Positions 32,532 through 40,699 are shown, numbered from the stretch's first letter. The stretch is 64,000 bases of DNA from Gemmobacter sp. 24YEA27 (GCF_030052995.1 NZ_JASJPW010000001.1:2408001-2472000); one strand, 5' to 3'. Program-made: numbers and translations. Notes: generated from the sequence alone by a model not told the origin.

Positions 32532-32579
32532 GCTGGAGCGGGTGAAGGGAATCGAACCCTCGTATTCAGCTTGGGAAGC
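32532..32579. repeat. Left attachment site (attL), 48-bp direct repeat
   Basis: Identical over 48 bp to 59559-59606. It carries the 3' 46 nt of the tRNA-Gly(CCC) gene without its 5' half, and lies 20 bp from the integrase stop. Confidence 0.92.
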
Positions 32580-32598
32580 CAAGACCGCATCATTGATT

Positions 32599-33669
32599 TC
32601 AATCGGTTGTGCGGCGCTTCGGGGATTTCTTCGGGACTCGCCCCGTGACGGCGTAATCATCGAGCGCCGTCCTCAGGTCATCGTCCAGAACGTGCGCATA
32701 GCGCATCGTCGTGTCAATCTGCTTGTGGCCAAGCAGGCGACTGACCAGTTTCAGGTTGCCGGTCTGGCGCAGCATCCTTGTCGCGAATGTGTGCCGAAGA
32801 TCGTGGAAGCGGAAATTCTCGATCCCGGCGGCGACAAGCGCCTCTTTCCACTTCTCCATGATCCCACCGGTCGGTGTGATCCTGTGGCGCGGATGGCCCT
32901 TCGCCTTGTGGTTGACGTATGTCAGCACATAACGGCTGTGCGGCAGATCTTCTGCCTTGGGCAGGCTTGAAAGAAACGCCCGCACCTCATTGTTTATGGG
33001 GAATTTTCGGGTGACTTGCCCCTTTTCCCGCATAGTGATGATGCGCGCCTCAAGGTCTACGTCAGACCATTTCAGCCCGGTCAGTGCAGTAACCCGCGCG
33101 CCGGTCATCATCGCCAGCAAAACAAGCGGGTGAAGATCTTCGCGCAGGTGCTTGAAAAGTCTTGTTTGTTCGTCTCGGGTTAGTTCCCTGACTCTTTCCT
33201 CGGCCTCTTTGACCTCGACAGATTTGAGGTCCAGATCCGCGATGGTGGCGGCGTGGATTTTCTGCATGTGTCGCAGCGCGCGCCCGAGCATCTGCAGCTC
33301 GCGGTTAACGGTGCCATTTGCAACCTCTGAGCGCCGACTGGACACGTGGCGCTGGATCATCGCCATTGTAATTTCGTGCAACTTTGTTTCTGGATTTATT
33401 CCAGATACCAATGCCTTGCCTTGTGATATTGTGGTGCGAGCTGAACTCTGGTGTTGCGCAACTTCGGCATAGTAGGTGCCCAAGGCTTCGCCCAGGGTGA
33501 AAATGCCCTTGGGGCTGGCTGTGGCCTGGGACTTTGCCTCGACCCTTTTCTCAGCCTCTACGGCTTTGGCCTCCTCGAAGTCCTCGGTCCCACAAGAGCC
33601 ATGAAATCTACGACCCCGGATTTGGAAGTCGTAGTGCCAGTAGCGCGTGCCTTGGGGGCGGAATGGCAT
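32599..33669 (-). CDS. int: Tyrosine-type site-specific integrase
   Basis: 356 residues. An N-terminal arm-binding region and a core-binding SAM-like domain (about 55-150) precede the catalytic domain. All catalytic residues are present: Arg192 (TGARVTAL), His289 and Arg292 (HDLRHTF), His315 (LLGHKQ) and Tyr324 (TMRYAHV). It should recombine the 48-bp att core beside it. Its 5' end overlaps the excisionase-like gene by 112 nt in another frame. Confidence 0.95.
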   Translation of the reverse strand: MPFRPQGTRYWHYDFQIRGRRFHGSCGTEDFEEAKAVEAEKRVEAKSQATASPKGIFTLGEALGTYYAEVAQHQSSARTTISQGKALVSGINPETKLHEITMAMIQRHVSSRRSEVANGTVNRELQMLGRALRHMQKIHAATIADLDLKSVEVKEAEERVRELTRDEQTRLFKHLREDLHPLVLLAMMTGARVTALTGLKWSDVDLEARIITMREKGQVTRKFPINNEVRAFLSSLPKAEDLPHSRYVLTYVNHKAKGHPRHRITPTGGIMEKWKEALVAAGIENFRFHDLRHTFATRMLRQTGNLKLVSRLLGHKQIDTTMRYAHVLDDDLRTALDDYAVTGRVPKKSPKRRTTD

Positions 33670-33845
33670 TGTTGAGATTGCCTGTCGATAAATGTTGCGA
33701 GGTCGTCCTGACGATAGCGGATCGTGCCACTGGTGAGCATCACAAATGGCAAGCCCCGATCCCGGAGACGCCGCAGGGTTTTGGTAGACACCCGCAGTAC
33801 AGCCGCAGCTTCGTCAGGGGTGAGAAGCGGCATTGCCCCCATCAT
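33558..33845 (-). CDS. Excisionase-like helix-turn-helix protein
   Basis: 95 residues. The first 55 form a MerR/Xis-type winged helix (LLTPDEAAAVLRVSTKTLRRLRDRGLPF, RYRQDDLATFI), and the rest is polar. The position directly before and overlapping int suggests a directionality factor. It overlaps the preceding small gene by 4 nt. Confidence 0.75.
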   Translation of the reverse strand: MMGAMPLLTPDEAAAVLRVSTKTLRRLRDRGLPFVMLTSGTIRYRQDDLATFIDRQSQQCHSAPKARATGTTTSKSGVVDFMALVGPRTSRRPKP

Positions 33846-34036
33846 CCATCCCTCACATCGTCAAGTTTGCGATGCAGCAAGGCAATATCGTTGGTCAGGC
33901 GGGCGCGCTCTTTGCGCCTCGCTTCCGGCACGCGCAGGGCGAGATCATCCAGGATCCGCTCTGCATCGGTGAGCGTGATGGTGCCCCATTTGCGTTCCCA
34001 CGGGTTCCATAGGTCGATTGTGGTCTCCCCCATCAT
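33842..34036 (-). CDS. Small unknown phage protein
   Basis: 64 residues, helical and charged (LTDAERILDDLALRVPEARRKERARL). Both ends overlap neighbours by 4 nt, which supports it as a real coupled gene. No family recognised. Confidence 0.6.
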   Translation of the reverse strand: MMGETTIDLWNPWERKWGTITLTDAERILDDLALRVPEARRKERARLTNDIALLHRKLDDVRDG

Positions 34037-34479
34037 CCGCCCCCTTTCTCTTGCGCGGCGGCGCGGGTGAACAGGTCACCGGCCGCCTTCCTGCTGCGCC
34101 TCGTTGCTGCCGAATTCGCCGCGTGGTGCTTTGCGTCATAGCGAAGATGGCACCGCTGGCACCATGCTCGGAGGTTTTCCCGGGCGCAGTTTTCAGGCTG
34201 GTGATCGAGGTGCGCGACGGTGAGAATGATCCTGACCAGACCGCGCGTCGGATATTCTGACCCTCGCGCCATGCCCTTGTAGTCGCCGGTCTCGGCGCAA
34301 TGAACCTGGCCGTGCATCAGCATATAGGTTCCCTCTGCGAACCCGGTCCCGCGCGAGATATATTCGCCGTTCGGCGCGCCGCACTTCTCGCACTTGTTGC
34401 CGGCAGCCTCACGCACCTCACGGCTGATCCGCTTCCAGTCTGCCGGATAGCGCGCTTTCTCGCTCGCCCTTATCGGCAT
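34033..34479 (-). CDS. HNH endonuclease-like protein
   Basis: About 148 residues. A first CxxC pair (KCEKCGAPNGE) and a second (WCQRCH) flank the core LTVAHLDHQPENCARENLRAWC, the HNH/beta-beta-alpha-metal pattern. Phages often carry such genes; a packaging role is unlikely here, in the early operon. ATG 34479 overlaps the previous stop by one base; GTG 34482 is an alternative. Confidence 0.7.
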   Translation of the reverse strand: MPIRASEKARYPADWKRISREVREAAGNKCEKCGAPNGEYISRGTGFAEGTYMLMHGQVHCAETGDYKGMARGSEYPTRGLVRIILTVAHLDHQPENCARENLRAWCQRCHLRYDAKHHAANSAATRRSRKAAGDLFTRAAAQEKGGG

Positions 34480-34748
34480 CACTCCCCTCCTATCCTCGCC
34501 AGAGCGGCGGCTGCGATTGCCTTGGCCTCGATGAGGCGGGCCTGCGCGCCGAAAGCGTCGTGGTCCATGGCCGCGATCCGGCGCAGATCGGCCTCAATGG
34601 GATCGCGGCGGACGTATGGAATGCAGTATTCCACGCTTGGCGTGGCAAAGCTGACCACGATCTCGCTGCCGCTGCTTTTGCTGCCCCATATGAGATCTGG
34701 CATATCCCCCTCCACCGCCTCGATCAGCGCTTTAACGTCATTGGTCAT
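34479..34748 (-). CDS. Unknown phage protein (89 aa)
   Basis: Starts MTNDVKALIEAVEGDMPD at ATG 34748. Ea22-like small early proteins share this type of beginning and the C-terminal alanine-rich helix (ARLIEAKAIAAAALARIGGE). The longer upstream frame overlaps the next gene and is not used. Confidence 0.55.
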   Translation of the reverse strand: MTNDVKALIEAVEGDMPDLIWGSKSSGSEIVVSFATPSVEYCIPYVRRDPIEADLRRIAAMDHDAFGAQARLIEAKAIAAAALARIGGE

Positions 34749-35374
34749 GGGGTGGCTCCGATCTGGTCGATGTTTTGCCGTTGGACGGTGAAGGTGTAAG
34801 CCGCCACCCATGGGTTGAGATCCCAAGCGCCGGGTCCGTTGATCTGGTCCCAAAGTTCGGAATAGCCGCAGACGGGATCGCGATCATCGACCCCCTCGGC
34901 CAAGGCATCCGCCTCACTACAATCCTGCAGGCGCTCTACCCGGACCTCTGTCACCAGCAGCGTGATCCGGCTCGCCCAGCGTGGCATGTGGATGCCGGGG
35001 CGCCACTTTGGCTGGCCACTCCGGTCAAAGCCTTCGCGGAAAACAGCAGCGGAATAGTCGTCAGTGGGGTGTTCTCGCTGATCAATCGTCCCGGTGCCAA
35101 TGCTCATGCGATACGCTGTTCGCGGCAGGATAGCATGAGCCTCTCGGACATAGAGCCGGTCGCCGACCGCATAGCGAACGGGTATCTTTTGCCATGAATT
35201 GAAGGTGGCCAGACGGACCTGCCAGCCAGCGGTTTCATGCAACCTTGTGGCGCCGGTCCACGGCCCCCGTGCAATCTCATCGGCAGACATAGCAACCCGC
35301 CGCGTCTGCGTCTTGCGCCCTTCCAGCAGCGCGCGGACCATCGGCCCGGAAAAGAGGACCGGTTTATCAGCCAT
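34745..35374 (-). CDS. ASCH/PUA-like phage protein
   Basis: 209 residues from ATG 35374. FSGPMVRALLEGRKTQTRRV, VGDRLYVREAH, MPRWASRITLLVTEVRVERLQ and the C-terminal LWDQINGPGAWDLNPWVAAYTF are features of a common phage family with an ASCH-type fold, probably nucleic-acid-binding. The precise role is unknown. It lies 1 bp after the preceding gene. Confidence 0.7.
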   Translation of the reverse strand: MADKPVLFSGPMVRALLEGRKTQTRRVAMSADEIARGPWTGATRLHETAGWQVRLATFNSWQKIPVRYAVGDRLYVREAHAILPRTAYRMSIGTGTIDQREHPTDDYSAAVFREGFDRSGQPKWRPGIHMPRWASRITLLVTEVRVERLQDCSEADALAEGVDDRDPVCGYSELWDQINGPGAWDLNPWVAAYTFTVQRQNIDQIGATP

Positions 35375-35375
35375 G

Positions 35376-35651
35376 TCACGCGCCCTCCTTGGACAGGGAA
35401 ACGTGCGAGCCATTCGGATGGCACATGGCAATTTCGAAGGCGAGCAGTGCTTTCGCAGGGGTGTCGCCGAAACCAGCCACTCCTTCTTGCAGGTTCTCGC
35501 CGTGCAGCGCGCACCACGCATTTCCGTCCTTGAACAGCCTAGGCTTGAGAACCGAGAACCACGTTGCATGGTATCCGGAGATTTGCTGCGCCAAGACCTC
35601 GGCGCTATGCCCCACCTGCCATGCGGCGTTTGCAATGTTTGCGTCAGTCAT
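35376..35651 (-). CDS. Unknown phage protein (91 aa)
   Basis: Begins MTDANIANAAWQVGHSAEVL. Compact domain with DGNAWCALHGENLQEGVAGFGDTPAKALLAFE, seen in small phage early proteins. No function known to me. Overlaps its upstream neighbour by 8 nt. Confidence 0.6.
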   Translation of the reverse strand: MTDANIANAAWQVGHSAEVLAQQISGYHATWFSVLKPRLFKDGNAWCALHGENLQEGVAGFGDTPAKALLAFEIAMCHPNGSHVSLSKEGA

Positions 35652-36081
35652 TGAGAGCCTCCAAAGCTATGTCTTTCATGGCGCAAACAGCGTTCACGGC
35701 GTTGTCGTATCCGTGGACTGACCACGCATTCTTGATGCAGGTTAGGGCCTCCTTGAGCTTTTCCTGTTCGTTCTCCAGCCCCGCCACCCGCTCACGCAGG
35801 GATGCGGACTCGGCCTCAAGCGCGGCGATCCGGGCGGCTGATGTTTCTGCGTCCCGGTCCATTGCTTCGGAAAGGTCAATCACCTTGCGGCCGAGCATCG
35901 GCGCCATGGCGATCAAGCGGGCGTTGGCAATGTCTCGCCCGTCATTCAAACCGCTACTGTGCGCCATGAAGCAAAGCCGGGTTTCACTGTCTGTCCAGAT
36001 AATCTGGTTCCAGACCGGACCATCCGCAGACCACTCCCCCGGCGTCGCCTCACCCAGCAGCTTGCGCAGATCCTCGGTCAT
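35644..36081 (-). CDS. Ea22-like phage early protein with coiled coil
   Basis: 145 residues. The N-terminal part has TPGEW and DIANARLIAMAPML, typical of Ea22-like proteins in lambdoid early operons. A coiled coil (about 70-115) follows. Overlaps the gene before it by 4 nt. Confidence 0.6.
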   Translation of the reverse strand: MTEDLRKLLGEATPGEWSADGPVWNQIIWTDSETRLCFMAHSSGLNDGRDIANARLIAMAPMLGRKVIDLSEAMDRDAETSAARIAALEAESASLRERVAGLENEQEKLKEALTCIKNAWSVHGYDNAVNAVCAMKDIALEALND

Positions 36082-36266
36082 TGGCTGGCCTCGCGGGCGG
36101 CGATAAAGGTATCGGCTGCGATGAATGCCGCCTTGGAAAAGCGCAGCGCGGTCTCGCCAATTACCGCGGCCTCGTCCTGTGCGTCAGGTTTATGGCCAAT
36201 CACTGAGGTGCGGGCTTTGAGCCGGGATTGCAGGTCGTCGCGGATCTGCTGGTCGGATACGGGCAT
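36078..36266 (-). CDS. Small unknown phage protein (62 aa)
   Basis: MPVSDQQIRDDLQSRLKART followed by an alanine-rich helix. Placed tightly between neighbours (4-nt overlap downstream, 1-nt gap upstream). No family recognised. Confidence 0.5.
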   Translation of the reverse strand: MPVSDQQIRDDLQSRLKARTSVIGHKPDAQDEAAVIGETALRFSKAAFIAADTFIAAREASQ

Positions 36267-36267
36267 G

Positions 36268-36381
36268 TCAGCCTCCCCACCCGAAGAACCAGTTTACCGT
36301 CGCTACGAGGCCAATCATCCAAAGGCCGACCGTGAAAAACAGGATCGCGCCTGCCAGAATGAGATTTGCCATTGCTTCCAT
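36268..36381 (-). CDS. 37-residue membrane protein
   Basis: MEAMANLILAGAILFFTVGL and then WMIGLVATVNWFFGWGG: almost wholly a single membrane helix. AGGAG lies at the right distance before ATG 36381. The longer frame to 36603 overlaps the SSB-like gene and lacks a ribosome site. Confidence 0.55.
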   Translation of the reverse strand: MEAMANLILAGAILFFTVGLWMIGLVATVNWFFGWGG

Positions 36382-36451
36382 GTCTTGCTCCTGTGGTCTG
36401 GCGCTCGGGATGCCGCCCTGCGTGAGGGCGGTCACCGGAAAGCCTGATGGT

Positions 36452-36820
36452 TCAGAAACCGATCTCATCGTCACGGTTCTGATAGCCGCCCCGGTCGTCG
36501 TATCCGCCGCCGTAGCCGCCGGTCTGGGGGCCTTGACCGCGATTATCTTGCTGGCCGCGCCCGTCATTGCCGCCGCGATTGTCCTCGCGGGGTTTCGGGT
36601 CAAATGCGCTGATCAGGATCTGATCGCTTCCCTGCTTGAAAGGGACGCCGGCGGGGTTGAAATGACGGTCCAGCAGGATGAATGTATTGGTCTCGCCACG
36701 GTCATTGGTGCTTTCCATCAGGGCACCGATGTTGTGGTAACGGTTCTTCATCTGACCGCTGTTGCGGTCCTCATAGCTGCCGGTAGCCACCGCCAGCTCC
36801 TTCAAAACTCTCACTGCCAT
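36452..36820 (-). CDS. SSB-like single-stranded DNA-binding protein
   Basis: 122 residues. The N-terminal beta-rich part (about 1-78) is followed by a Gly/Gln/Arg/Asp-rich disordered linker and an acidic tip ending DDEIGF, the layout of bacterial SSB, whose tip (DDDIPF) recruits repair proteins. The core is not close to E. coli SSB, so this is a phage analogue. Adjacent to the Erf-type recombinase operon segment. Confidence 0.65.
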   Translation of the reverse strand: MAVRVLKELAVATGSYEDRNSGQMKNRYHNIGALMESTNDRGETNTFILLDRHFNPAGVPFKQGSDQILISAFDPKPREDNRGGNDGRGQQDNRGQGPQTGGYGGGYDDRGGYQNRDDEIGF

Positions 36821-37548
36821 TAGAATGCTTCCTTCTCTTCCCAGACCCGGACACCGGAGATCTGGCGGGTTTTGTGGTTGCGGCGGACGTATTCCTCGAC
36901 AAAAGCCGTGATCGCGTCCGGGTCGTTCTGGGCGATATCGTTCAGCGCCATCCGGTGGCCGCCGCGCGGGTTCGCCTCGGTAGGCTCTTCAAAGGCGTAG
37001 CGCGTGACGGTGCGCATGCCCTTCACGGTGTCTTTGCTGGCCTTGGATGCAGCGATGCGCGCCTGCTCAGCCTCTCGGGCAGCGGCCTCGGCGGCGCGCT
37101 GCGCCTCCAGATCGGCGGGATTATGGCGCGCGAGGGCGGCCGCCGCTTCAACCTCGCGCTGCTTGCGGGCTTCTTCCTCGCGGGCCAGCCGGGCAATCTC
37201 GGCCTTACGGGCATCCTCGGCGCGCTTGAACGCATCAACGCCTGCAACAATGCAGCCCTCGATCCGCTTTGCATCGGCAATGGTCGGCTTCCAGCGATCA
37301 AGCTCCGACTGGTAGGCATCGCGCAGGGGGGTGGTGGCTTCCTTCTGACCCTTCTCAAGGTCCAGCCGCCATCGCTGCATCGACTTGCGCAGCGTATCGG
37401 CCTCCTTCATCTGGGCTTCATTCTCAACCTTCGCGCCATCAGCCCAGCTTTCAGCGGCAAGCCTGTCGCCTTCATAGCGGGCATTGATTTCGTCAATCGG
37501 GTCAGGGGCGCCGTTGTGGCCGATCCCTATCGGGGTCATGTCGTTCAT
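36820..37548 (-). CDS. Coiled-coil phage protein of the recombination module
   Basis: 242 residues. An N-terminal GIGHNGAPDPIDEIN motif, then a long alanine/glutamate coiled coil (about 60-180), then a folded C-terminus (TRYAFEEPTEANPRGGHRM). It lies between the SSB-like and Erf genes with 1- and 10-nt spacing, so a recombination accessory role is inferred. Confidence 0.6.
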   Translation of the reverse strand: MNDMTPIGIGHNGAPDPIDEINARYEGDRLAAESWADGAKVENEAQMKEADTLRKSMQRWRLDLEKGQKEATTPLRDAYQSELDRWKPTIADAKRIEGCIVAGVDAFKRAEDARKAEIARLAREEEARKQREVEAAAALARHNPADLEAQRAAEAAAREAEQARIAASKASKDTVKGMRTVTRYAFEEPTEANPRGGHRMALNDIAQNDPDAITAFVEEYVRRNHKTRQISGVRVWEEKEAF

Positions 37549-37558
37549 TGGTCAATCC

Positions 37559-38425
37559 TCAATAGGGGATTTCGTCATCGTCAAGGATCTCGCCGGAGAT
37601 CGGCTGCTTGCGCTTGCAGGCCTCAATCTCGACGTCGACCATTGCGGCCAGTTCGGGCGCACGGCTGCGGAGAGTGGCGAGATCGCGCTGCAGGTTGGGA
37701 TCGTTCACGGCTTTCATGCCGTGCTGCTTGATCCCAGCGACCATTCCGTCCGCCATGCGCTTGTCGCCAATCGTCGGGCCTGCCGGCTGGTTGATGCGCT
37801 GCTGCTCCTGCTGACGGTTCTGGCGCGGGTCGTCAGATTGACGCTGATCCGGACGCGGCGCGGCGCTTTGGGCGTCGTCATCAACCTCGGCAGAAAGGCC
37901 AAGGGCCGCTTTGAGGGTGTAGCGCTGGAGATAGGTCACTGCACTGCCAGCAGCCTGAAAGGAGTTTTTGTTCCCAGACTGATCTGGTGGGCCAGAGAGG
38001 GAGTTTTCCTCGCTATGCCCGCCAGCATGAGAGACAATGCAGATCACCCGAACGCGTCCATTTTGGCTGTCATCAGTGCGGAAGCGATACGACAGTCCAT
38101 GGCGCGAAAGGATCGGGTCAATCACCTTGGCGATGCCTGCCAGCGTTTCATGCTTGTAGTGCGTCCGGCCCTTGGCGCTGGAGAAATCGACCGTGGCATC
38201 CTTCGTGATGGGTGGAATCTCGGCACGGGCCGCAGCCAGAGCGGCAGCAAATGCAACGCTGGCGCCGTGAGCGTCCATGCGCTCCTTCATGGCCAGCATG
38301 CGCTCAAGCTTATCCAGGTCGGCATCGGGGTTCATAACCACGCGCTCAATCATGGAGGCCCAGGCATCATTTCCACCGGGTGCCGCAACGGCGGTGCCGC
38401 CCTCGATCTTCGTGACTTCGGTCAT
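37559..38425 (-). CDS. erf: ERF-family single-strand annealing recombinase
   Basis: 288 residues from ATG 38425. The ERF core is at about 45-180 (IPPITKDATVDFSS, RTHYKHETLAGIAKVIDPIL, FQAAGSAVTYLQRYTLKAALGL). A Gln/Arg-rich linker and an acidic end DDDEIPY follow. Phage ERF proteins anneal complementary strands during replication and circularisation. The SSB-like tip is notable (see findings). Confidence 0.85.
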   Translation of the reverse strand: MTEVTKIEGGTAVAAPGGNDAWASMIERVVMNPDADLDKLERMLAMKERMDAHGASVAFAAALAAARAEIPPITKDATVDFSSAKGRTHYKHETLAGIAKVIDPILSRHGLSYRFRTDDSQNGRVRVICIVSHAGGHSEENSLSGPPDQSGNKNSFQAAGSAVTYLQRYTLKAALGLSAEVDDDAQSAAPRPDQRQSDDPRQNRQQEQQRINQPAGPTIGDKRMADGMVAGIKQHGMKAVNDPNLQRDLATLRSRAPELAAMVDVEIEACKRKQPISGEILDDDEIPY

Positions 38426-38706
38426 TTGATCTGCTCCATGCTCTGGATGATGCGGATATCGGCCTGTGCGCGAGCAAAGGCGTCGGACATGTGGTTCGCG
38501 AAGAAGATGGTTCCGGCGATCAGCGCAGCCCAAAACAGCCAGCGGCGGATCAGGCCGGGGTTCTTGGCGCGGCGGGAAACCTTGAGGCGGCGGAAGTCGG
38601 CCACAAACTGATCACGCGCGGCTGCAACCGCTGCCTGATGGAGCTGCCCCGGTGTCGGGATGCGCTCGGCATATTCCGCGCTCATGGAGGTGCTATCGAG
38701 GGGCAT
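38422..38706 (-). CDS. Small membrane protein of the early operon
   Basis: 94 residues from ATG 38706 (GGAGA upstream). A basic middle (RRLKVSRRAKNPGLIRR) precedes one membrane helix (WLFWAALIAGTIFFA). It overlaps erf by 4 nt. Function unknown. Confidence 0.55.
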   Translation of the reverse strand: MPLDSTSMSAEYAERIPTPGQLHQAAVAAARDQFVADFRRLKVSRRAKNPGLIRRWLFWAALIAGTIFFANHMSDAFARAQADIRIIQSMEQIK

Positions 38707-38816
38707 GGCGTTCTCCGGGTTTTTGGAAAATACCCCCGGCCAAAATCGGGACGGGCCGGGGGCTAGTTGCTGGGCGGGGAGGACAGGGAGGCAGAAACCC
38801 CGGGCCAGCGCGAAAA

Positions 38817-39257
38817 TCATGCGGCGCGGTCGATCTGCTGATCCCTGCGCCAGTCGCCGAAATCGTCGCGAGCCTCACGCGCGGCTGTGGATGCAGCGGC
38901 CTGTTGGCTGCGCAGATCGCTGATCGCGGATTGCTCGGTCTGGCCAGTGCCGGTCAGGGGGCAGCCGTCCAGCGTTGCGACCCAAAGCGGATCGCCATAT
39001 TCATCCTCACCCTCTTCGGTGATGATCCAGGGCTCGTCGTCAAACAGTGCCATTGGGGTTTCTCCGGACATGTGGTTGTCGGCATATTCGCGCGCCGCAC
39101 ATTCTGCGGCGAAGGCCTCCGGGCTGACGCCGGGCGGAAGGTCGAGATATTCGGGGCGCATCACGAGAGGGTGCGCATCGTTGCGCCCGGTGCCGTGGCA
39201 GAGGTCGCAGCGGACGGCGAGGCCTTTGCACTGCTGGCAGCGGGCGCCGATATCCAT
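38817..39257 (-). CDS. Unknown phage protein with N-terminal zinc ribbon
   Basis: 146 residues. MDIGARCQQCKGLAVRCDLCHGTG gives two CxxC pairs, a DnaJ-type zinc knuckle. The middle is acidic and the C-terminus is helical. Probably DNA- or protein-binding. Confidence 0.55.
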   Translation of the reverse strand: MDIGARCQQCKGLAVRCDLCHGTGRNDAHPLVMRPEYLDLPPGVSPEAFAAECAAREYADNHMSGETPMALFDDEPWIITEEGEDEYGDPLWVATLDGCPLTGTGQTEQSAISDLRSQQAAASTAAREARDDFGDWRRDQQIDRAA

Positions 39258-39571
39258 CAGGCAGCCCGCCTGGCTGCATCGCGGGCCTTTTGAACGGTGA
39301 GGGCGGTGCGGATATCTGCCAGCAGTTGCTCGCAGTCGTCACCGGGGTTGCCGTAGCCAAGCGCCTCGAAAATCTCGGTCATGATCTGGATCGAGTCCTC
39401 GGGATAGCCCCTGGGCATGTCAGCCTCGATGCGGGTTCCATCTTCGGCGATGATCGCGAGGCGAAGCGGACGCTTCTCCGAGGCAACCCATGAATTACCG
39501 CCGCGAAATCCCTCAATGGTTTCGACGGTCCCGATATCGAGCTCGCCCACGTTGAGTTCGACATGTGCCAT
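39257..39571 (-). CDS. Unknown phage protein (104 aa)
   Basis: Begins MAHVELNVGELDIGTVETIEG. A beta-rich N-terminal half is followed by a helical end. ATG 39571 overlaps the previous stop by one base (TGATG); GTG 39574 is less likely. Confidence 0.55.
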   Translation of the reverse strand: MAHVELNVGELDIGTVETIEGFRGGNSWVASEKRPLRLAIIAEDGTRIEADMPRGYPEDSIQIMTEIFEALGYGNPGDDCEQLLADIRTALTVQKARDAARRAA

Positions 39572-39894
39572 CACGCAGCCCTCGCCACTGCCGCCGGAGC
39601 GCCGCCCTGGGGCGGGGTGGGGTCGGGGAACAGGCCGAAGATCACGTTGCTGCGGATCAGGTCGTCCTCCACCTCGGCACGGCGGGGGAAGAGGATAACG
39701 TTGCAGCCCTTGCCGAGACTGACGCTTTCCTTGCGGGCGCGGCCTTCGCGGAAATCAGCCAGGGCATCAAGTCGCGCTGCGCGGCAAAACGTGTCGCGGT
39801 AGTCCATGGCGGCAATCTCAGCTTCGGTCATTACGTGACCTGTGATCGCGCCCCGCTCACGCGGGAACAAACTGACAAGCGGGGTATTTTTCAC
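39571..39894 (-). CDS. Unknown phage protein (107 aa)
   Basis: GTG start at 39894 (MKNTPLVSLFPRERG). The middle MDYRDTFCRAARLDALADFREGRARKES looks folded, and the C-terminus is proline/alanine-rich. The weak ribosome site leaves a later ATG (MTEAEIAAMDYRD) possible. Confidence 0.5.
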   Translation of the reverse strand: MKNTPLVSLFPRERGAITGHVMTEAEIAAMDYRDTFCRAARLDALADFREGRARKESVSLGKGCNVILFPRRAEVEDDLIRSNVIFGLFPDPTPPQGGAPAAVARAA

Positions 39895-39973
39895 TGTTCG
39901 GGTTCCTTGTTTGGGGAGTGTCGAGGCTCAGGCCCTCGGGATGCTGCCTGACGCGCAGGCAGGCACCGGAAGG

Positions 39974-40699
39974 TCAGGCGACGACAGCTTCGGCCTCGGC
40001 GAGGCGCTTCATGTCGTTCAGGGCTTCTGAATTGGTGGCGTACCAGCTTGGAACGCGCTCTAGCTTCGGATCGCTGGCTTGGTAGATCAGCGCTGCCGCA
40101 GCGTCCGTTCCATAGACACCTTCGAGCACTTTGCCGCCCGGTCCAGCGAGAACGCAGACCCATCCGGCGCGGCAATGGGTGGTGCCGCAGTAGCCGTCCT
40201 GATGCCAAGAACCCATATTCAGGGCTTCAGGGGCGCTGGCGGCCGCGTAGACCTTCTGGTGAATGTTCTCGATGCGAGGAATCCAGTCAGCACCGCGCAG
40301 GTCAGCACCGCGCAGGACAGCACCGCGCAGGACAGCACCGCTCAGGACAGCATCGCGCAGGACAGCACCGCTCAGGTCAGCACCGCTCAGGTCAGCACCG
40401 CTCAGGTCAGCACCGCGCAGGACAGCACCGCTCAGGTCAGCACCGCGCAGGACAGCATCGCGCAGGACAGCACCGCTCAGGTCAGCACCGCTCAGGTCAG
40501 CACCGCTCAGGTCAGCACCGCGCAGGACAGCACCGCTCAGGTCAGCACCGCGCAGGACAGCTTTCCGACCCACTGCGATCTTCACTGCGAGGCCAAGCCG
40601 AAAGCCTTCGCTGGTATTCTCGCTCGCCTCAATATCGCACTCAAAGACGATATTGCTGGACCATCTGGACTTGATCTGGATCTTCACTGCGCCCTCCAT
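39974..40699 (-). CDS. Pentapeptide-repeat protein
   Basis: 241 residues from ATG 40699. An N-terminal beta region is followed by 18 pentapeptides of type A(D/V)LxG, predicted to form a right-handed quadrilateral beta-helix. A C-terminal domain (about 140-240) carries CGTTHCRAGWVCVLAG. Such helices can mimic DNA and inhibit gyrase, but no function is shown here. It is the first gene behind the leftward early promoter. Seven repeats are exactly duplicated (see repeat entry). The frame extends upstream to 40807, but that would start inside the operators, before the promoter. Confidence 0.8.
   Translation of the reverse strand: MEGAVKIQIKSRWSSNIVFECDIEASENTSEGFRLGLAVKIAVGRKAVLRGADLSGAVLRGADLSGADLSGADLSGAVLRDAVLRGADLSGAVLRGADLSGADLSGADLSGAVLRDAVLSGAVLRGAVLRGADLRGADWIPRIENIHQKVYAAASAPEALNMGSWHQDGYCGTTHCRAGWVCVLAGPGGKVLEGVYGTDAAAALIYQASDPKLERVPSWYATNSEALNDMKRLAEAEAVVA
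40351..40560. repeat. Exact 105-bp tandem duplication within the pentapeptide gene
   Basis: Units 40351-40455 and 40456-40560 are identical. Each encodes seven pentapeptides and is itself built of 15-bp repeats. Their perfect identity implies recent or ongoing slippage. Confidence 0.9.

Larger units (their letters stand above)
30692..32579 (+). mobile_element. Decayed right end of a prophage (tandem with the main prophage)
   Basis: Contains broken relatives of right-end genes of the main prophage: an SGNH tail-protein fragment (compare 50937-51277), holin C-terminus, inner-membrane lysis protein and small lipoprotein (compare 58413-58856). It ends at the 48-bp att repeat at 32532. Similarity to the main prophage is clear but well below identity over most of the length, so this is a related phage rather than a fresh duplication. 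No integrase, replication or head genes remain, and no left att copy is visible near 30690. Confidence 0.75.

Noticed and set aside
40290..40560. CRISPR-like regular repeats
   Set aside because: The repeats are 15 bp, adjacent without spacers, and encode pentapeptides.
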